From positions 62,001-126,000 of the forward strand of contig JALCME010000002.1 of the NCBI GenBank assembly GCA_022648295.1: a stretch of DNA of 64,000 bases. Reading direction: 5' to 3'. The notes below the pieces were generated by a model. It made no database searches and had not been told where the DNA came from. It saw only the letters and a program-made list of their open reading frames with translations. Below, in pieces: positions 1 to 9,361 of the stretch (the first letter of the stretch is position 1; the number at the start of each line of letters is the position of its first letter). This DNA is from Bacteroides sp. (GTDB lineage: Bacteria > Bacteroidota > Bacteroidia > Bacteroidales > Bacteroidaceae). A program made the translations under genes and the position numbers.

Positions 1-42
1 CAGTTTCAAGTGATTCCTGAATATAGAGTTAAAGTAAAATAG
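1..42 (+). CDS. C-terminal end of an upstream gene (partial)
   Basis: Frame 1 is open from the first base and ends at a TAG at 40-42; the other two forward frames stop within the first 20 bases. The visible tail is 13 residues (QFQVIPEYRVKVK). The stop lies two bases before the ATG of the esterase gene, so the two genes are probably co-transcribed. Nothing about function can be read from so short a piece; the alternating polar/hydrophobic pattern would suit a terminal beta strand. Confidence 0.55.
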   Translation, partial: QFQVIPEYRVKVK

Positions 43-44
43 AT

Positions 45-1478
45 ATGAAAAGAATTGTTCTTATTAATTTAGTGTTACTGGTTTGTTCTTTCTTGTCTGC
101 ACAGGATTTTAAAGTTGCCGATATATTCAGCGATGATATGGTTTTGCAGCAACAGTCGGATGTACCGGTATGGGGTTGGGCGAAACCGGAAACGGAAGTC
201 TCAATCCGTACTTCATGGAATGACCGGACCTACGAAGGAAAGGCTGACAGCGAGGGTCGTTGGAAAATCAATATTAAGACTCCGGTAGCCGGTGGACCTT
301 ATTCCGTGCAGGTGAAAGGTGAAAAGGAATATTCTTTTAAAGAAGTGTGGATTGGCGAAGTTTGGCTGGCCAGCGGGCAATCCAATATGAGTATGCCTTT
401 GAAGGGGTATTATTGCCAACCGGTGGAAGGTTCGACGGAAGCTATTCTCAATTCGGGAGGGAAACAGATTCACTTTATCAATATTCCGGTGATGGGAGCA
501 TACAGTCCGCAAAAGGGATTTAAAGCAAAATGGATGGAGGCGTCTCCTCAAACAGTAGCGGATTGTTCGGCAGTGGGCTGGTTCTTTGCTGACTTTCTGC
601 ATAAACATACCGGAGTACCAATTGGAATAATAAACTCCAGTTATGGAGGTTCAATTGTTGAGGCGTGGATGTCTCCTGCTTCTTGCAAGGAGTTTAAAGA
701 TATTGAAGTTCCGCCACGGAGTGACCATACGGACCCGGGAGTGAATAATGTGCCCACCGTGCTTTTTAACGGAATGATTGCTCCCGTTGCAGGTTATGCC
801 ATTCGTGGGGTCATCTGGTATCAGGGAGAAAGCAATATCTTCAATGTTCCGCGTTACGCGCGTTCCGTTGCATCAATGGTGAAGGGATGGAGAACATTAT
901 GGGGATGCGGCGAGTTCCCCTTCTATTTTACCCAGATAGCTCCCTATGATTATAAACAATGGAACTTCTTCACTCCTCAGTGGCCGGAGATTTCCGCCTA
1001 TTTACGTGAGGCGCAGTTGAAGAGTCTGGACTTGATTCCCAATAGCGCGATGGCTGTTTTAATGGACATCGGGGAATCCCGCATGATTCACCCCAGACAT
1101 AAAAAGGAAGTGGGCGACCGCTTGGGTATGCTTGCTTTGAGCAAAACTTACGGGGTGAAGGGTTTTGAGGCTGAAAGTCCCCGTTATGATCACATGGAAG
1201 TAAAGGGGGATAAAGCAATTATCCACTTCTCCAATCAGTTTGCCGGGCTTACTTCTTATGGAAAGCCTTTGGAACTGTTTGAGATTGCCGGTGAAAATCG
1301 TGTCTTCCAGCAGGCAGATGCTTATATTGATGAGTCGAATGGCACAGTGGTGGTCTCTTCCAAACTGGTGAGCGTGCCTAAGGCAGTGAGATATGCTTTC
1401 AAGAATGATGTAAAGGGAGAATTATTCGGAACGGGAGGACTTCCGGTTTCTTCTTTCAGAACAGATAATTGGGAATAA
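45..1478 (+). CDS. Sialate O-acetylesterase-type SGNH carbohydrate esterase
   Basis: Secreted 477-residue protein with an N-terminal signal peptide ending near SAQ (residue 20). The family removes O-acetyl groups from sialic acids or other sugars. A small beta domain (about 22-95) precedes the SGNH fold. The nucleophile block GQSNM places Ser113; a second family block, WYQGESN, is around 258-264. The catalytic His is probably His349 in the motif MIHPRHK. Many relatives carry an Asp two residues before this His, and here that position is Met, so the acid may come from elsewhere or the protein may belong to a variant subgroup. It sits in an operon with an acyltransferase-like membrane protein (7-base gap) and a beta-helix protein, which suggests deacetylation of a glycan. 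Substrate is unknown. Family call is firm, sialate specificity is not. Confidence 0.85.
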   Translation: MKRIVLINLVLLVCSFLSAQDFKVADIFSDDMVLQQQSDVPVWGWAKPETEVSIRTSWNDRTYEGKADSEGRWKINIKTPVAGGPYSVQVKGEKEYSFKEVWIGEVWLASGQSNMSMPLKGYYCQPVEGSTEAILNSGGKQIHFINIPVMGAYSPQKGFKAKWMEASPQTVADCSAVGWFFADFLHKHTGVPIGIINSSYGGSIVEAWMSPASCKEFKDIEVPPRSDHTDPGVNNVPTVLFNGMIAPVAGYAIRGVIWYQGESNIFNVPRYARSVASMVKGWRTLWGCGEFPFYFTQIAPYDYKQWNFFTPQWPEISAYLREAQLKSLDLIPNSAMAVLMDIGESRMIHPRHKKEVGDRLGMLALSKTYGVKGFEAESPRYDHMEVKGDKAIIHFSNQFAGLTSYGKPLELFEIAGENRVFQQADAYIDESNGTVVVSSKLVSVPKAVRYAFKNDVKGELFGTGGLPVSSFRTDNWE

Positions 1479-1485
1479 ATACGAA

Positions 1486-2595
1486 ATGACTATGAAACAG
1501 ACAAATGGCAGACTTCAATCGATTGATGCGTTACGCGGATTTGACATGTGTTGGATCATGGGTGTTCCTGGTATCATATATGCCTTATATGGCATCTTTG
1601 GCGGGGAAACTCTTAAAAGCTGTTGGGAACAGATGGAGCATGTGCCGTGGAATGGATTTCACCTAATGGATATGGTTTTCCCCCTTTTCTTATTTATAGC
1701 AGGGGTTTCCTTCCCTTTTTCTTTAGCCAAACGACGGGAAAAAGGAGTAAAGGATTCGTCAATGTATCTTCATCTTGTAAAGAGGACATGCATACTTATT
1801 TTGCTAGGCTTTGTGTATAACGGATGGCTGAATCTGGATGTTTCTTCTTTTCGTTTTGCCAGTGTACTGGCACATATTGGTTTGGCATGGTGCATAGGTT
1901 CCATGCTTTACATGAACATCAATAGAAAATGGGTAATAGAGATCGTTATTGCCGTGACTTTGCTTGGTTACGGACTTTTAAACGGGCTGGTGCTTGCTCC
2001 CGATGCGGTGAGTACGGACCCTCTGCTTCCTGAAAATAATATTGTAGCCTGGTTTGACCGGCAATTCCTGCCGGGAGTGCTGTATAACGGCATCTTTGAT
2101 CCTGAAGGATGGCTGACTTTGATTCCAGCTACAACTACGGCCCTGATAGGGATGCTTACGGGTAATTACTTGAGAGAGGACGGGGTGAAGCCTTCATCAA
2201 AGGTGTTTGTTTTGTTGTTAGTAGGTTCGGTCTTATTTGTTCTGGCCTTGATTGCAGATTTGGTGATTCCCATTAATAAAGCGTTGTGGTCGAGTTCGTT
2301 TGTTTTGTTAACCGGCAGCATTAGCATCATCTTGATGGCTTCCTTTTACTGGCTCATTGATGTGCGCCAATTTAGGGGATGGGCATTCTTTTTCAGGATA
2401 ATCGGATTGAATTCCATCTTTATCTATATGGCCCAGCAGATCATAGGCTTTTCCGGTATCAGTTCATTCTTCTTTTCCGGTTTGGCTCATGCCCTGCCTC
2501 AATTGCAGTCTTTAATTATGAGTTGCGGTTACGTAGCGGTTTGCTGGCTATTGTTGTACTATTTATATCGAAAGAATATCTTTATCAAAGTCTGA
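1486..2595 (+). CDS. DUF5009 / heparan-alpha-glucosaminide N-acetyltransferase-like membrane protein
   Basis: A 369-residue polytopic inner-membrane protein with about ten hydrophobic segments. The N-terminal signature (LQSIDALRGFDMCWIMG) is typical of the DUF5009/DUF1624 acyltransferase-like families related to lysosomal HGSNAT, which moves acetyl groups across a membrane onto amino sugars. Bacterial members often lie in PULs, and most have no proven reaction. A conserved NGFHLMDMVFPLFLFIAG block follows the first segment. It starts 7 bases after the esterase stop and ends 4 bases before the beta-helix gene, so all three are probably one operon. Placement beside an acetylesterase suggests acetyl handling of sugars, but this is inference. 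Met3 is an alternative start. Confidence 0.8.
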   Translation: MTMKQTNGRLQSIDALRGFDMCWIMGVPGIIYALYGIFGGETLKSCWEQMEHVPWNGFHLMDMVFPLFLFIAGVSFPFSLAKRREKGVKDSSMYLHLVKRTCILILLGFVYNGWLNLDVSSFRFASVLAHIGLAWCIGSMLYMNINRKWVIEIVIAVTLLGYGLLNGLVLAPDAVSTDPLLPENNIVAWFDRQFLPGVLYNGIFDPEGWLTLIPATTTALIGMLTGNYLREDGVKPSSKVFVLLLVGSVLFVLALIADLVIPINKALWSSSFVLLTGSISIILMASFYWLIDVRQFRGWAFFFRIIGLNSIFIYMAQQIIGFSGISSFFFSGLAHALPQLQSLIMSCGYVAVCWLLLYYLYRKNIFIKV

Positions 2596-2599
2596 TCTT

Positions 2600-4120
2600 A
2601 TGGGAAAGTGTTTCGTTTTTATGCTCTGTTTGTTTCCTGCTTTGATGCTGGGAGCGGCGGGACAGAGGGGAGATTATACGGGTAAGTGTAGTTGCACAGC
2701 TCTAAGTCAGTGTCCTTCAAGTCTGAAAGAAGAAGGGAGCATGGACTGTACGTCTTCACAAGCTCGATGCTATTATGTGGATGCAGAAACAGGCACTGTG
2801 GACGGGGATGGAAGTGTGACTCATCCTTTTTTCGCGCTGGAAGCGGTAACCCGTCTTTCCTTCAATCCGGGGGATAGCATTCTTCTGGCCGGTGGGCAGA
2901 CTTTTTCCGGCACACTGCACATCCGCAAGTTCGCAGGGACGGCGGAGCACCCTTTGTATATCAGTTCTTTTGGTAAAGGAAAAGCGGTGATTGATGCCGG
3001 GAAAGGTTCGGCATTGCTTGTGGACTCTTCGCGTTATGTGCTTATCCGGAATATTGAGGTAAGAGGGGATGGAAGACTCAAAGGAAATGACGGAAGCGGA
3101 ATTGATATTAAATACTCCACGGATATTCAAGTGGACAGTGTGGAGGCATCCGGCTTTCTTTGGAACGGTGTCGGGACTTTCGGAGGAGCCGATATCAGAC
3201 TTACTCGTATTTATGCACATGATAACGGGTTTAACGGAATAGAAGTTAGCGGACCGTGGTCTCATAAAGAAGTGCATCGTGTGTATGTGGGGTATTGTGT
3301 TGCCGAGAATAACCCGGGGAATCCCAAGATAAAAGATAATCATAGCGGAAGCGGTATTCTAATAGCTCATTCTACTGGAGTACAGGTTGAATACTGTGAA
3401 GCGATGAACAACGGATGGGACATGCCGCGGATTGGTAATGGTCCCGTAGGTATTTGGGCTTTTGAGTGTGACAGTCTGACGATACAGTATTGTTTTTCCC
3501 ATGATAATAAAACGGCACCCGGTGCCCGTGACGGGGGCGGCTTTGATTTCGATGGCGGAGTAACAAATTCCGTGATGAGGTATAACTTATCGATGAACAA
3601 TGAAGGAGCAGGATACGGACTTTTTCAGTTCGGCGGTGCTTCCGACTGGACCAATAATTTTATTCATCATAACGTGAGCATCAACGACGGACGGAAGAAC
3701 TCTCAGGCGGGTTTCTTTATTTGGTGTGATCCTTATAATAAATCAGTCCCTTTGCGTAATAGCTATATCTGTTCCAACATAGTGTTGAGTTGCTATGGTC
3801 ATGCCGTTTCATTTGAAACAGGTTATGCAAGGAATTTGCTCTTTGAAAAGAATGTCTTTGTGTTGACCGGTAGTGCAGGGCGGCATACCGGGGGAAACAA
3901 GGTTAATTCATATCTCGGTGGAGACCGGACAAAGAGGAATAAAGAAGTCACCTTCAATCGTAATGTTTATTGGAGTTCTGTGGCGGAGAAGGAAGGCATT
4001 CCCCAACGGGCTATTAAAAGAGACCAAACCGCCAGTATAGAGAAAAGAGTGTTTGATATTCCGGTGCAGGTTGAGGTTGTTCAGATAAAAGAGCTGATGG
4101 ATTCTTTTTTTCATCCTTAA
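2600..4120 (+). CDS. Secreted right-handed parallel beta-helix protein
   Basis: 506 residues with a signal peptide (MGKCFVFMLCLFPALMLGAAG). After a short Cys-containing linker it begins with the YYVDAETGTVDGDGSVTHPFFALEAV-type opening of Bacteroidetes beta-helix carbohydrate proteins, then about 10 short repeats rich in Asn, Gly and Asp (rungs). Such proteins include polysaccharide lyases, GH28-like and GH141-like enzymes, and non-catalytic binders. I cannot place this one in a CAZy family. It is the last gene of the operon starting upstream of the window and is followed by a strong stem-loop terminator. Four cysteines near residues 30-57 are unusual for the family. Role is likely cleavage or binding of a plant or host glycan. 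Confidence 0.75.
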   Translation: MGKCFVFMLCLFPALMLGAAGQRGDYTGKCSCTALSQCPSSLKEEGSMDCTSSQARCYYVDAETGTVDGDGSVTHPFFALEAVTRLSFNPGDSILLAGGQTFSGTLHIRKFAGTAEHPLYISSFGKGKAVIDAGKGSALLVDSSRYVLIRNIEVRGDGRLKGNDGSGIDIKYSTDIQVDSVEASGFLWNGVGTFGGADIRLTRIYAHDNGFNGIEVSGPWSHKEVHRVYVGYCVAENNPGNPKIKDNHSGSGILIAHSTGVQVEYCEAMNNGWDMPRIGNGPVGIWAFECDSLTIQYCFSHDNKTAPGARDGGGFDFDGGVTNSVMRYNLSMNNEGAGYGLFQFGGASDWTNNFIHHNVSINDGRKNSQAGFFIWCDPYNKSVPLRNSYICSNIVLSCYGHAVSFETGYARNLLFEKNVFVLTGSAGRHTGGNKVNSYLGGDRTKRNKEVTFNRNVYWSSVAEKEGIPQRAIKRDQTASIEKRVFDIPVQVEVVQIKELMDSFFHP

Positions 4121-4186
4121 TAAGATTCATATATATGAAAATAGTTGCTTATACTTTCTCAAGAAGTACAAATTGTGAAATATAAA

Positions 4187-4243
4187 TAATCCCCTTATTT
4201 ATCGGTCATCTTTTGAATGAGACACGATGAAATAAGGGGATTA
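4187..4243. terminator. Bidirectional stem-loop terminator
   Basis: A perfect 14-bp inverted repeat (TAATCCCCTTATTT at 4187-4200 and its complement at 4230-4243) encloses a 29-base loop. It lies between the convergent beta-helix gene (ends 4120) and transglutaminase-like gene (ends 4325), and A/T-rich tracts flank both sides, so it can end transcription from either direction. Confidence 0.75.
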
Positions 4244-4273
4244 CTCTATTTAAAGTTTCTGCTCTTCTACTTT

Positions 4274-4351
4274 CACTTCAACAATTTAATCTTATGCACC
4301 ACTTCAGCAATTTAATTTCATTCATCACTTTAGCAGCTTGATTTCGTTCAT
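4274..4351 (-). repeat. Three 26-bp tandem copies spanning the 3' end of the transglutaminase-like gene
   Basis: Copies start at 4274, 4300 and 4326 on the plus strand (CACTTCAACAATTTAATCTT..., CACTTCAGCAATTTAATTTC..., CACTTTAGCAGCTTGATTTC...). The third copy is the coding copy and encodes the end of the protein (MNEIKLLK plus its stop). The two extra copies lie after the stop. The period is not a multiple of three, so the extra copies are out of frame and non-coding. The outermost copy has diverged most. Confidence 0.8.
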
Positions 4352-7021
4352 CAACTGCTCACCAAGCCCAATTGTATAGCCCTGTGACTTGAATACGATT
4401 TCGTTGTTCGTATTGGCAATAACAAAAATGGGAAGCAGCGTTCCATTCTGTAGCTTCAATGCCTTTACCAGTTCCTTCTGAATGCTTCCGCCTTCATCAA
4501 TACCATAACTAATGGTGGAAGGTAACCCGGGAAAGTCGGACACACGATACTTCTTGCTCTGCTCCTTATCCTGAAAGAGTAGAATAATCCGTTGTCCCCA
4601 CTGCTCAAAGTCGGCGCTCAAAGCAGAAATATCGCGTAAAGCATGGTTCGTAGGCTCCTGTCCCGTACCCAATATAGCCAGCACATAATATCCACCCCGG
4701 CTGCATCCGCAATGATTCATAATCGTTTCAGACTTGCTGGTATTTAAAGATAAGAACGATAATTCTGAGTTTAACTGCCCGATTACTTCCACCTTACTTC
4801 TGGGTTTCTCTCTGATGACAAGATCCACATCAGTCGTCTTTCCCTCTTCAATAGTGAAGAAAGAGACTTGCGAGAGCACACTACCGTCACTCTGGCGTAA
4901 GCCGGACACTAACATATAATAGCCCGTATCAAGTTTCACACCCTTCTTAAACAGGTGCTCCCAGCTGGTACCACCTCCCATATCCACATCTCCTTCCTCA
5001 TAATTGAGCAAGTGGAATGTACCATCACGAAACTTAGACAGGGTGAAGTGTGTGTAATACTTCGGATCGGGAACGCCGGATGACTGGATATACTTCAAGT
5101 TCAAAGTCCCTGTGGTTGAAACCGTGGCTTTTGAACGGTCAAAGTCCACATCCATAATCCGCTTATCCACCTGCCGGCCTGTCACTTTACGGTACTGTAT
5201 CTTTCCGGTGACTTCATCAATCCATGCCGGAATGCCAAGGCTTCTTGCCACAGCTACGAAAAAGATATTACGTGATTTACTATCCGATACCCGGGCTTTC
5301 CACACGCCAACCGGAGAGATCACAATGTTCTGGTAATTAAGCGAGTTATTAATGGTAATATTCTTCTTGCACCAGTCAACCAGCTTTTGAGGATCTTGCT
5401 TAAACGCCTTTTGATCGGTAGCCGGTATGGCCTTCTTGAAGAACTTCTTGTAAGGCAGAATCATTTCATTGCCAACCCTGGGATTCATGATACAGGTATT
5501 GAATAACAATACATCATCAATCTCCTGAGGCGTGTTGTAGAGATGGTCGTTCAAAACGTCCAACGATACATCCCTCAAATCCTTAGCGGATATAACGGAC
5601 AACAGATTCAGTGCTTTCGTAACCTCCTTTTTCTTCTTTGCAGTCAACAGATATTCGGTCAGTGTCTTCCAGTTCCCACGAGAAGCAACCAGGAAAGTCA
5701 CGGCAGATTCAGGCAGACCATTTTGCTCAACAAAGCCATCAGCCTTGACCTTATCCATGAAGGTGGCAACATAAGCATTGCGTATGGAGTCTTCATGAGC
5801 CATCTTTCTGTTGTTCTCAGCCCGTTGTTCGGGAGTCACCTCCGGAATATTGGGACTTTCGGGAGGAGGCACAATATCCAGCGGAAGAGAGTAAACTTCA
5901 CCTTCCTTCTTGTCCAGACTAATCTTCACTTGTCCATCTTTCCCAAAGGACACCTTCGAATACCCGAATACCCCGTCTTTAGAAGCCCATACCAACATAT
6001 CACCCCTACCTGCATTCAGCCAGGTAGTCCCGGCTTTATCCGTATAACGCGTAGCCGCGGTATAGAACTCTGCATAGTTATAAATCTTAAACTCCACTTT
6101 GGCATTCTCCACAGGCATCCCATTCTTGTCGGTAACCTGAATATAAGCCTTGCCCGTAGGAGCATAGTTCTGAATCAGATTGATTTCCGTATAAGTGGGA
6201 GCCTGCAATATGATGTCTTCTTTCCCTTCATAACGCCCCGTCACTTTGGAGTGCATCAACATGCCTCTGCTTGCCGCCGTGTTGAACCAGCCCAGATTAA
6301 GAACAGGCTCGGGTTCGCAAGCACCAAGGAAATACCACTTCCCATCTACCCAGGCCTCAACCCAGGCATGATTGTCATCGGTATGCGCCCAACGGGGAGT
6401 ATAGACCTGACGTGCCGGAATACCGACAGAACGGAGAGCCGCCACCGTAAAAGTGGATTCCTCACCACAACGTCCGTAAGCCGTCCTGACAGATGCAAGC
6501 GGTGAACTGGTGCGGGCATCGCTTGGAGTATAAACCACCTTTTCATGGCACCAATGATTCACTTCCAACACGGCATCATGCAGACTCATATTCTTAACGC
6601 GCTCCTTCAACTCGGCGAAGAAGACTTTGCGTGAATCATCCAGATTTTCATTATTAACCCGTAGCGGCAAAACGAAATGACGGAACACATCTTCGGGAAT
6701 ACTCTTTCCCCAAGACATTTCCGTCTGGGTACGCTTTGATAGACGGACATTCTCCAAATAGTACTCTCCCGAGTAATCCGTTATATCACCCATAGGCATA
6801 TAGGCATACAGAAACATTAAAGCTTCCCGCTCATAAGGCGAGAGCTTCTGATTGAATATCTTGAATAAGTTGCCATCCGGCAATTGCTTTTCTTTCAGTT
6901 CAAAGTCCTGCTTTACCTGCTTCCTGTAAGCCTCATCATGAATAAAATGTTCATCTCCATAAGAAAACTGACTCACTAAAAGAAACAGCAAACAAGACCA
7001 ATAGAATAAGTTCTTCATCAT
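4325..7021 (-). CDS. Secreted transglutaminase-like superfamily protein with C-terminal thioredoxin-like region
   Basis: 898 residues with a signal peptide ending near YGD (residues 21-23). The transglutaminase/protease-like domain is at about 150-240, with Cys185 in YGRCGEES and His218 in DNHAWVEAW. The third catalytic position falls in GACEPEP (about 233-238), where Glu rather than the usual Asp is seen. A carboxypeptidase-regulatory-like beta domain follows (about 290-370). A second, Cys-less transglutaminase-like segment lies at about 545-640 (SRNIFFVAVARSLGIPAW). The last 130 residues resemble a thioredoxin fold, but the CGC motif (NHCGCSRG) is not a standard CxxC. Related large proteins are common in Bacteroides and may act as peptidases or cross-linkers; no substrate is known. 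It has its own predicted promoter and its 3' end is tandemly repeated. Confidence 0.8.
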   Translation of the reverse strand: MMKNLFYWSCLLFLLVSQFSYGDEHFIHDEAYRKQVKQDFELKEKQLPDGNLFKIFNQKLSPYEREALMFLYAYMPMGDITDYSGEYYLENVRLSKRTQTEMSWGKSIPEDVFRHFVLPLRVNNENLDDSRKVFFAELKERVKNMSLHDAVLEVNHWCHEKVVYTPSDARTSSPLASVRTAYGRCGEESTFTVAALRSVGIPARQVYTPRWAHTDDNHAWVEAWVDGKWYFLGACEPEPVLNLGWFNTAASRGMLMHSKVTGRYEGKEDIILQAPTYTEINLIQNYAPTGKAYIQVTDKNGMPVENAKVEFKIYNYAEFYTAATRYTDKAGTTWLNAGRGDMLVWASKDGVFGYSKVSFGKDGQVKISLDKKEGEVYSLPLDIVPPPESPNIPEVTPEQRAENNRKMAHEDSIRNAYVATFMDKVKADGFVEQNGLPESAVTFLVASRGNWKTLTEYLLTAKKKKEVTKALNLLSVISAKDLRDVSLDVLNDHLYNTPQEIDDVLLFNTCIMNPRVGNEMILPYKKFFKKAIPATDQKAFKQDPQKLVDWCKKNITINNSLNYQNIVISPVGVWKARVSDSKSRNIFFVAVARSLGIPAWIDEVTGKIQYRKVTGRQVDKRIMDVDFDRSKATVSTTGTLNLKYIQSSGVPDPKYYTHFTLSKFRDGTFHLLNYEEGDVDMGGGTSWEHLFKKGVKLDTGYYMLVSGLRQSDGSVLSQVSFFTIEEGKTTDVDLVIREKPRSKVEVIGQLNSELSFLSLNTSKSETIMNHCGCSRGGYYVLAILGTGQEPTNHALRDISALSADFEQWGQRIILLFQDKEQSKKYRVSDFPGLPSTISYGIDEGGSIQKELVKALKLQNGTLLPIFVIANTNNEIVFKSQGYTIGLGEQLMNEIKLLK

Positions 7022-7614
7022 CTCATCAATATATTTCGGGTTACATTTATCTATCCTTTGTTACGAAGTTATATCCCTAACGCTTTATCTCCAGTTGAAA
7101 TGCCAAAGATTCGGTACTTCCAAGTATATTTTTAGGCAAATAAGACTTCTTAATAGCTATCCCAATAAATACGGCGGGACAATATAAGGATTGCAAATAT
7201 AAAACTAATAAGAATATATAGAGAATGAACAGAAAACATATCTGTTTTTTTCGCTCTTTTTCAAACGTACAGGAAATAAAGCGCCAAGGTACGGTTAATA
7301 AACCTGCTTACCGTTTGAAAAGCAAGATGGTAACACGTCCTTATTACCAGCTTCGCTAATCCTTCGCATTTCTTCGCTCCAGCTGAGACGAATTGAAGCG
7401 GAGATAGAGCGAAGAAGGTACGAAGATGGTACGGAGATGCTCCTATCTCGCTAATGCTTCTTTAGAATCGCAGACTTCCTTGCTGTTTCACGGAAGTTAT
7501 ATTTACATTCAAAAGGAGTTAAGCATAATCATTATTTGCCGTTACCGGCAAGAAAAGGGAACTTTTTAACATCGCCTCAAAGCCGATGTAATCAGTGGAG
7601 AGCATACACCGGAC
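7022..7614. other. 593-bp intergenic region with inverted and tandem short repeats
   Basis: No convincing gene is seen. It holds the candidate promoter at 7194-7201. An inverted repeat pairs TTTCAAACG near 7260 with CGTTTGAAA near 7312. A second inverted repeat pairs TTCTTCGCTC (7370-7379) with GAGCGAAGAA (7407-7416). An 11-bp tandem motif follows at 7411-7443 (GAAGAAGGTAC, GAAGATGGTAC, GGAGATGCTCC). A small hairpin TTGCCG-TTAC-CGGCAA sits near 7536-7551. The repeats look like a dispersed intergenic element rather than coding DNA. Confidence 0.5.
7194..7201 (-). promoter_or_regulatory. Candidate -7 element for the transglutaminase-like gene
   Basis: TATATTTG on the minus strand matches the Bacteroides housekeeping -7 consensus TAnnTTTG. 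No clear -33 TTTG is seen at the right distance. It would give a leader of roughly 165 nt. Confidence 0.4.
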
Positions 7615-9069
7615 TTATGATTTATCATTCTTTTCAGAGATGAGCAACAGCTTATCTCCACTGCAAAGTTTCAATGTGCCGTTAGGGATGATGTACTCCG
7701 TACCGCGCTTGATAATCATGACCAACGTGCCTTTGGGGAGGTCTATCTCCTTTAAGGTATCCCCTTTCTCTAACATCTCGTCGGTAATTGTCATATCCCT
7801 CAAATCAGTATCAATCTCTTCCGGTAGTTCAACTCCAAATTCATTCCCCGTCTTTATTTGCGGTACTGATAAATGCAGAAGGCGGGCCACTTTTGAAATG
7901 GTCGTGCCTTGCACTACGAGTGATATGATAGTGATGAAAAATACAATATTGAACAGTACAGACGAACCGGGAATATCCGCCACAACAGGGTAAGTGGCAA
8001 AAATAATAGGTACTGCACCCCGTAAACCGACCCATGATACAAAAGCCCGGGAACGATTTGTTATGTTTTTCCCAAAGGGTAGCAGACAAATAAAGACACT
8101 TAACGGGCGACTTACGATAATCATAAATAACCCAATAAGAGTAGCCATTGCAGCAACATTCAACAATTCGTGCGGATTAACCAACAAACCCAGACAAAGG
8201 AACATAATAATCTGAAAGAGCCAGGCCAAGCCATCCATAAAGGTATAGATCTCCTTACGATTGGCTATCTTGTTATTGCTCACTATGATGCCCGCAATAT
8301 AGACCGCTAAATAGCCGTTCCCTTTTAATAAGTCCGTGATGGAAAAAATAAAAAAGATAAAAGCCAGCAGAAGAATAGGATACAATGATTGATTATCAAT
8401 ATTCAGCCTGTTCAATGTAAATACAGCTAATTTCCCCAACAGATAACCCGCTACCCCGCCTACTAAAAACTGAATAATGAAAGAACTGATAATATGACCG
8501 GCTCCCATTCCGCTAGACCCTATGATTTGTATCAGTACGATGGTCAACATATAAGCCATCGGGTCATTACTCCCACTTTCCAGTTCAAGCATAGGACGTA
8601 GATTATGCTTCAGGTTAATATTCTGAGAACGCAATATGGCAAACACGGACGCAGAATCAGTAGAAGACATTGTAGCAGCCAACAGCAAGGAAGAGAGGAG
8701 CGGAAAGTAAATGTTAGTCCAGCTCATACCCGATAACCACCAGATGAAGAGTCCCGTAAAAAGAGTTGTTAACAAAACGCCCAGAGTGGATAACATGATA
8801 CCGGGAATCAGCACAGGCCGGATATCTTTTATCCGGGTATCCATACCACCGGAAAAAAGTATTACGCTAAGCGCCACCATACCTATAAATTGTGCTTCTT
8901 TGGCATTATTGAATTGTAATCCAAATCCATCACTTCCAAAAATCATTCCTACAATCAAGAACAGGAGTAGAGCCGGCACACCAAAACGGTAACCGGTCTT
9001 TCCGGCAATGATACTAACGAAAAGAAGTATTGAACCCGTTAAAAGGACATTGTCTGGCGTAAAAATCAT
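7615..9069 (-). CDS. Potassium/proton antiporter (CPA1, NhaP2/CvrA type) with TrkA-C domain
   Basis: 484 residues, about 12 transmembrane segments from residue 5 to about 385, then a cytoplasmic TrkA-C/RCK_C domain (about 405-480, KGDTLKEIDLPKGTLVMIIKRG...). CPA1 exchangers of this layout expel K+ or Na+ in exchange for H+. The motifs STDSASVFAILRSQ and ELESGSNDPMAYML correspond to the conserved acidic ion-binding region of the family. Length matches NhaP2-type proteins. It is a single gene, divergent from the PUL regulator and separated by about 290 bp. TrkA-C suggests control by a nucleotide or ion ligand, as is known for the family. Ion specificity is inferred. Confidence 0.9.
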   Translation of the reverse strand: MIFTPDNVLLTGSILLFVSIIAGKTGYRFGVPALLLFLIVGMIFGSDGFGLQFNNAKEAQFIGMVALSVILFSGGMDTRIKDIRPVLIPGIMLSTLGVLLTTLFTGLFIWWLSGMSWTNIYFPLLSSLLLAATMSSTDSASVFAILRSQNINLKHNLRPMLELESGSNDPMAYMLTIVLIQIIGSSGMGAGHIISSFIIQFLVGGVAGYLLGKLAVFTLNRLNIDNQSLYPILLLAFIFFIFSITDLLKGNGYLAVYIAGIIVSNNKIANRKEIYTFMDGLAWLFQIIMFLCLGLLVNPHELLNVAAMATLIGLFMIIVSRPLSVFICLLPFGKNITNRSRAFVSWVGLRGAVPIIFATYPVVADIPGSSVLFNIVFFITIISLVVQGTTISKVARLLHLSVPQIKTGNEFGVELPEEIDTDLRDMTITDEMLEKGDTLKEIDLPKGTLVMIIKRGTEYIIPNGTLKLCSGDKLLLISEKNDKS

Positions 9070-9309
9070 ATTTCAGAAACTTTTAGTTAAACCTCAACAT
9101 AAGCATAATCTCTCTTCTTGGCGAAGAAAAAGAAAACTGCCGGTAAGCTACGCATCTTATCGTGATAAAGCATACACTTTGACAAGGAAAACATTCTCAG
9201 CTTTTTAAGTTTATTATATAACGCTGTATTATAGCCGATGTTCATCTTCCAGCATATGGCAGATAAACTCAAATGAGTTCATCCTTAACACAGATAAAAG
9301 AATAATGTA

Positions 9310-9317
9310 TATATTTG
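9310..9317 (+). promoter_or_regulatory. Candidate -7 element upstream of the PUL regulator
   Basis: TATATTTG matches TAnnTTTG and is followed by TAG, a common context. It lies 44 bases before the chosen ATG at 9362, which places transcription start near 9325 and argues against translation from the upstream ATG at 9305. No clear -33 box. Confidence 0.45.
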
Positions 9318-9361
9318 TAGTTCGTAGTAATCTCAAAACAATCTATCATAGCCTTAAAAAT

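Noticed and set aside
5543..6505. 320-residue open frame on the plus strand, antisense to the transglutaminase-like gene
   Set aside because: It lies wholly inside a well-supported gene on the other strand, has no recognisable domain, and its composition is that of a reverse-frame shadow.
9087..9272. 61-residue minus-strand frame in the antiporter/regulator gap
   Set aside because: Low-complexity sequence, no signal peptide or domain, and it lies in the likely divergent promoter region.
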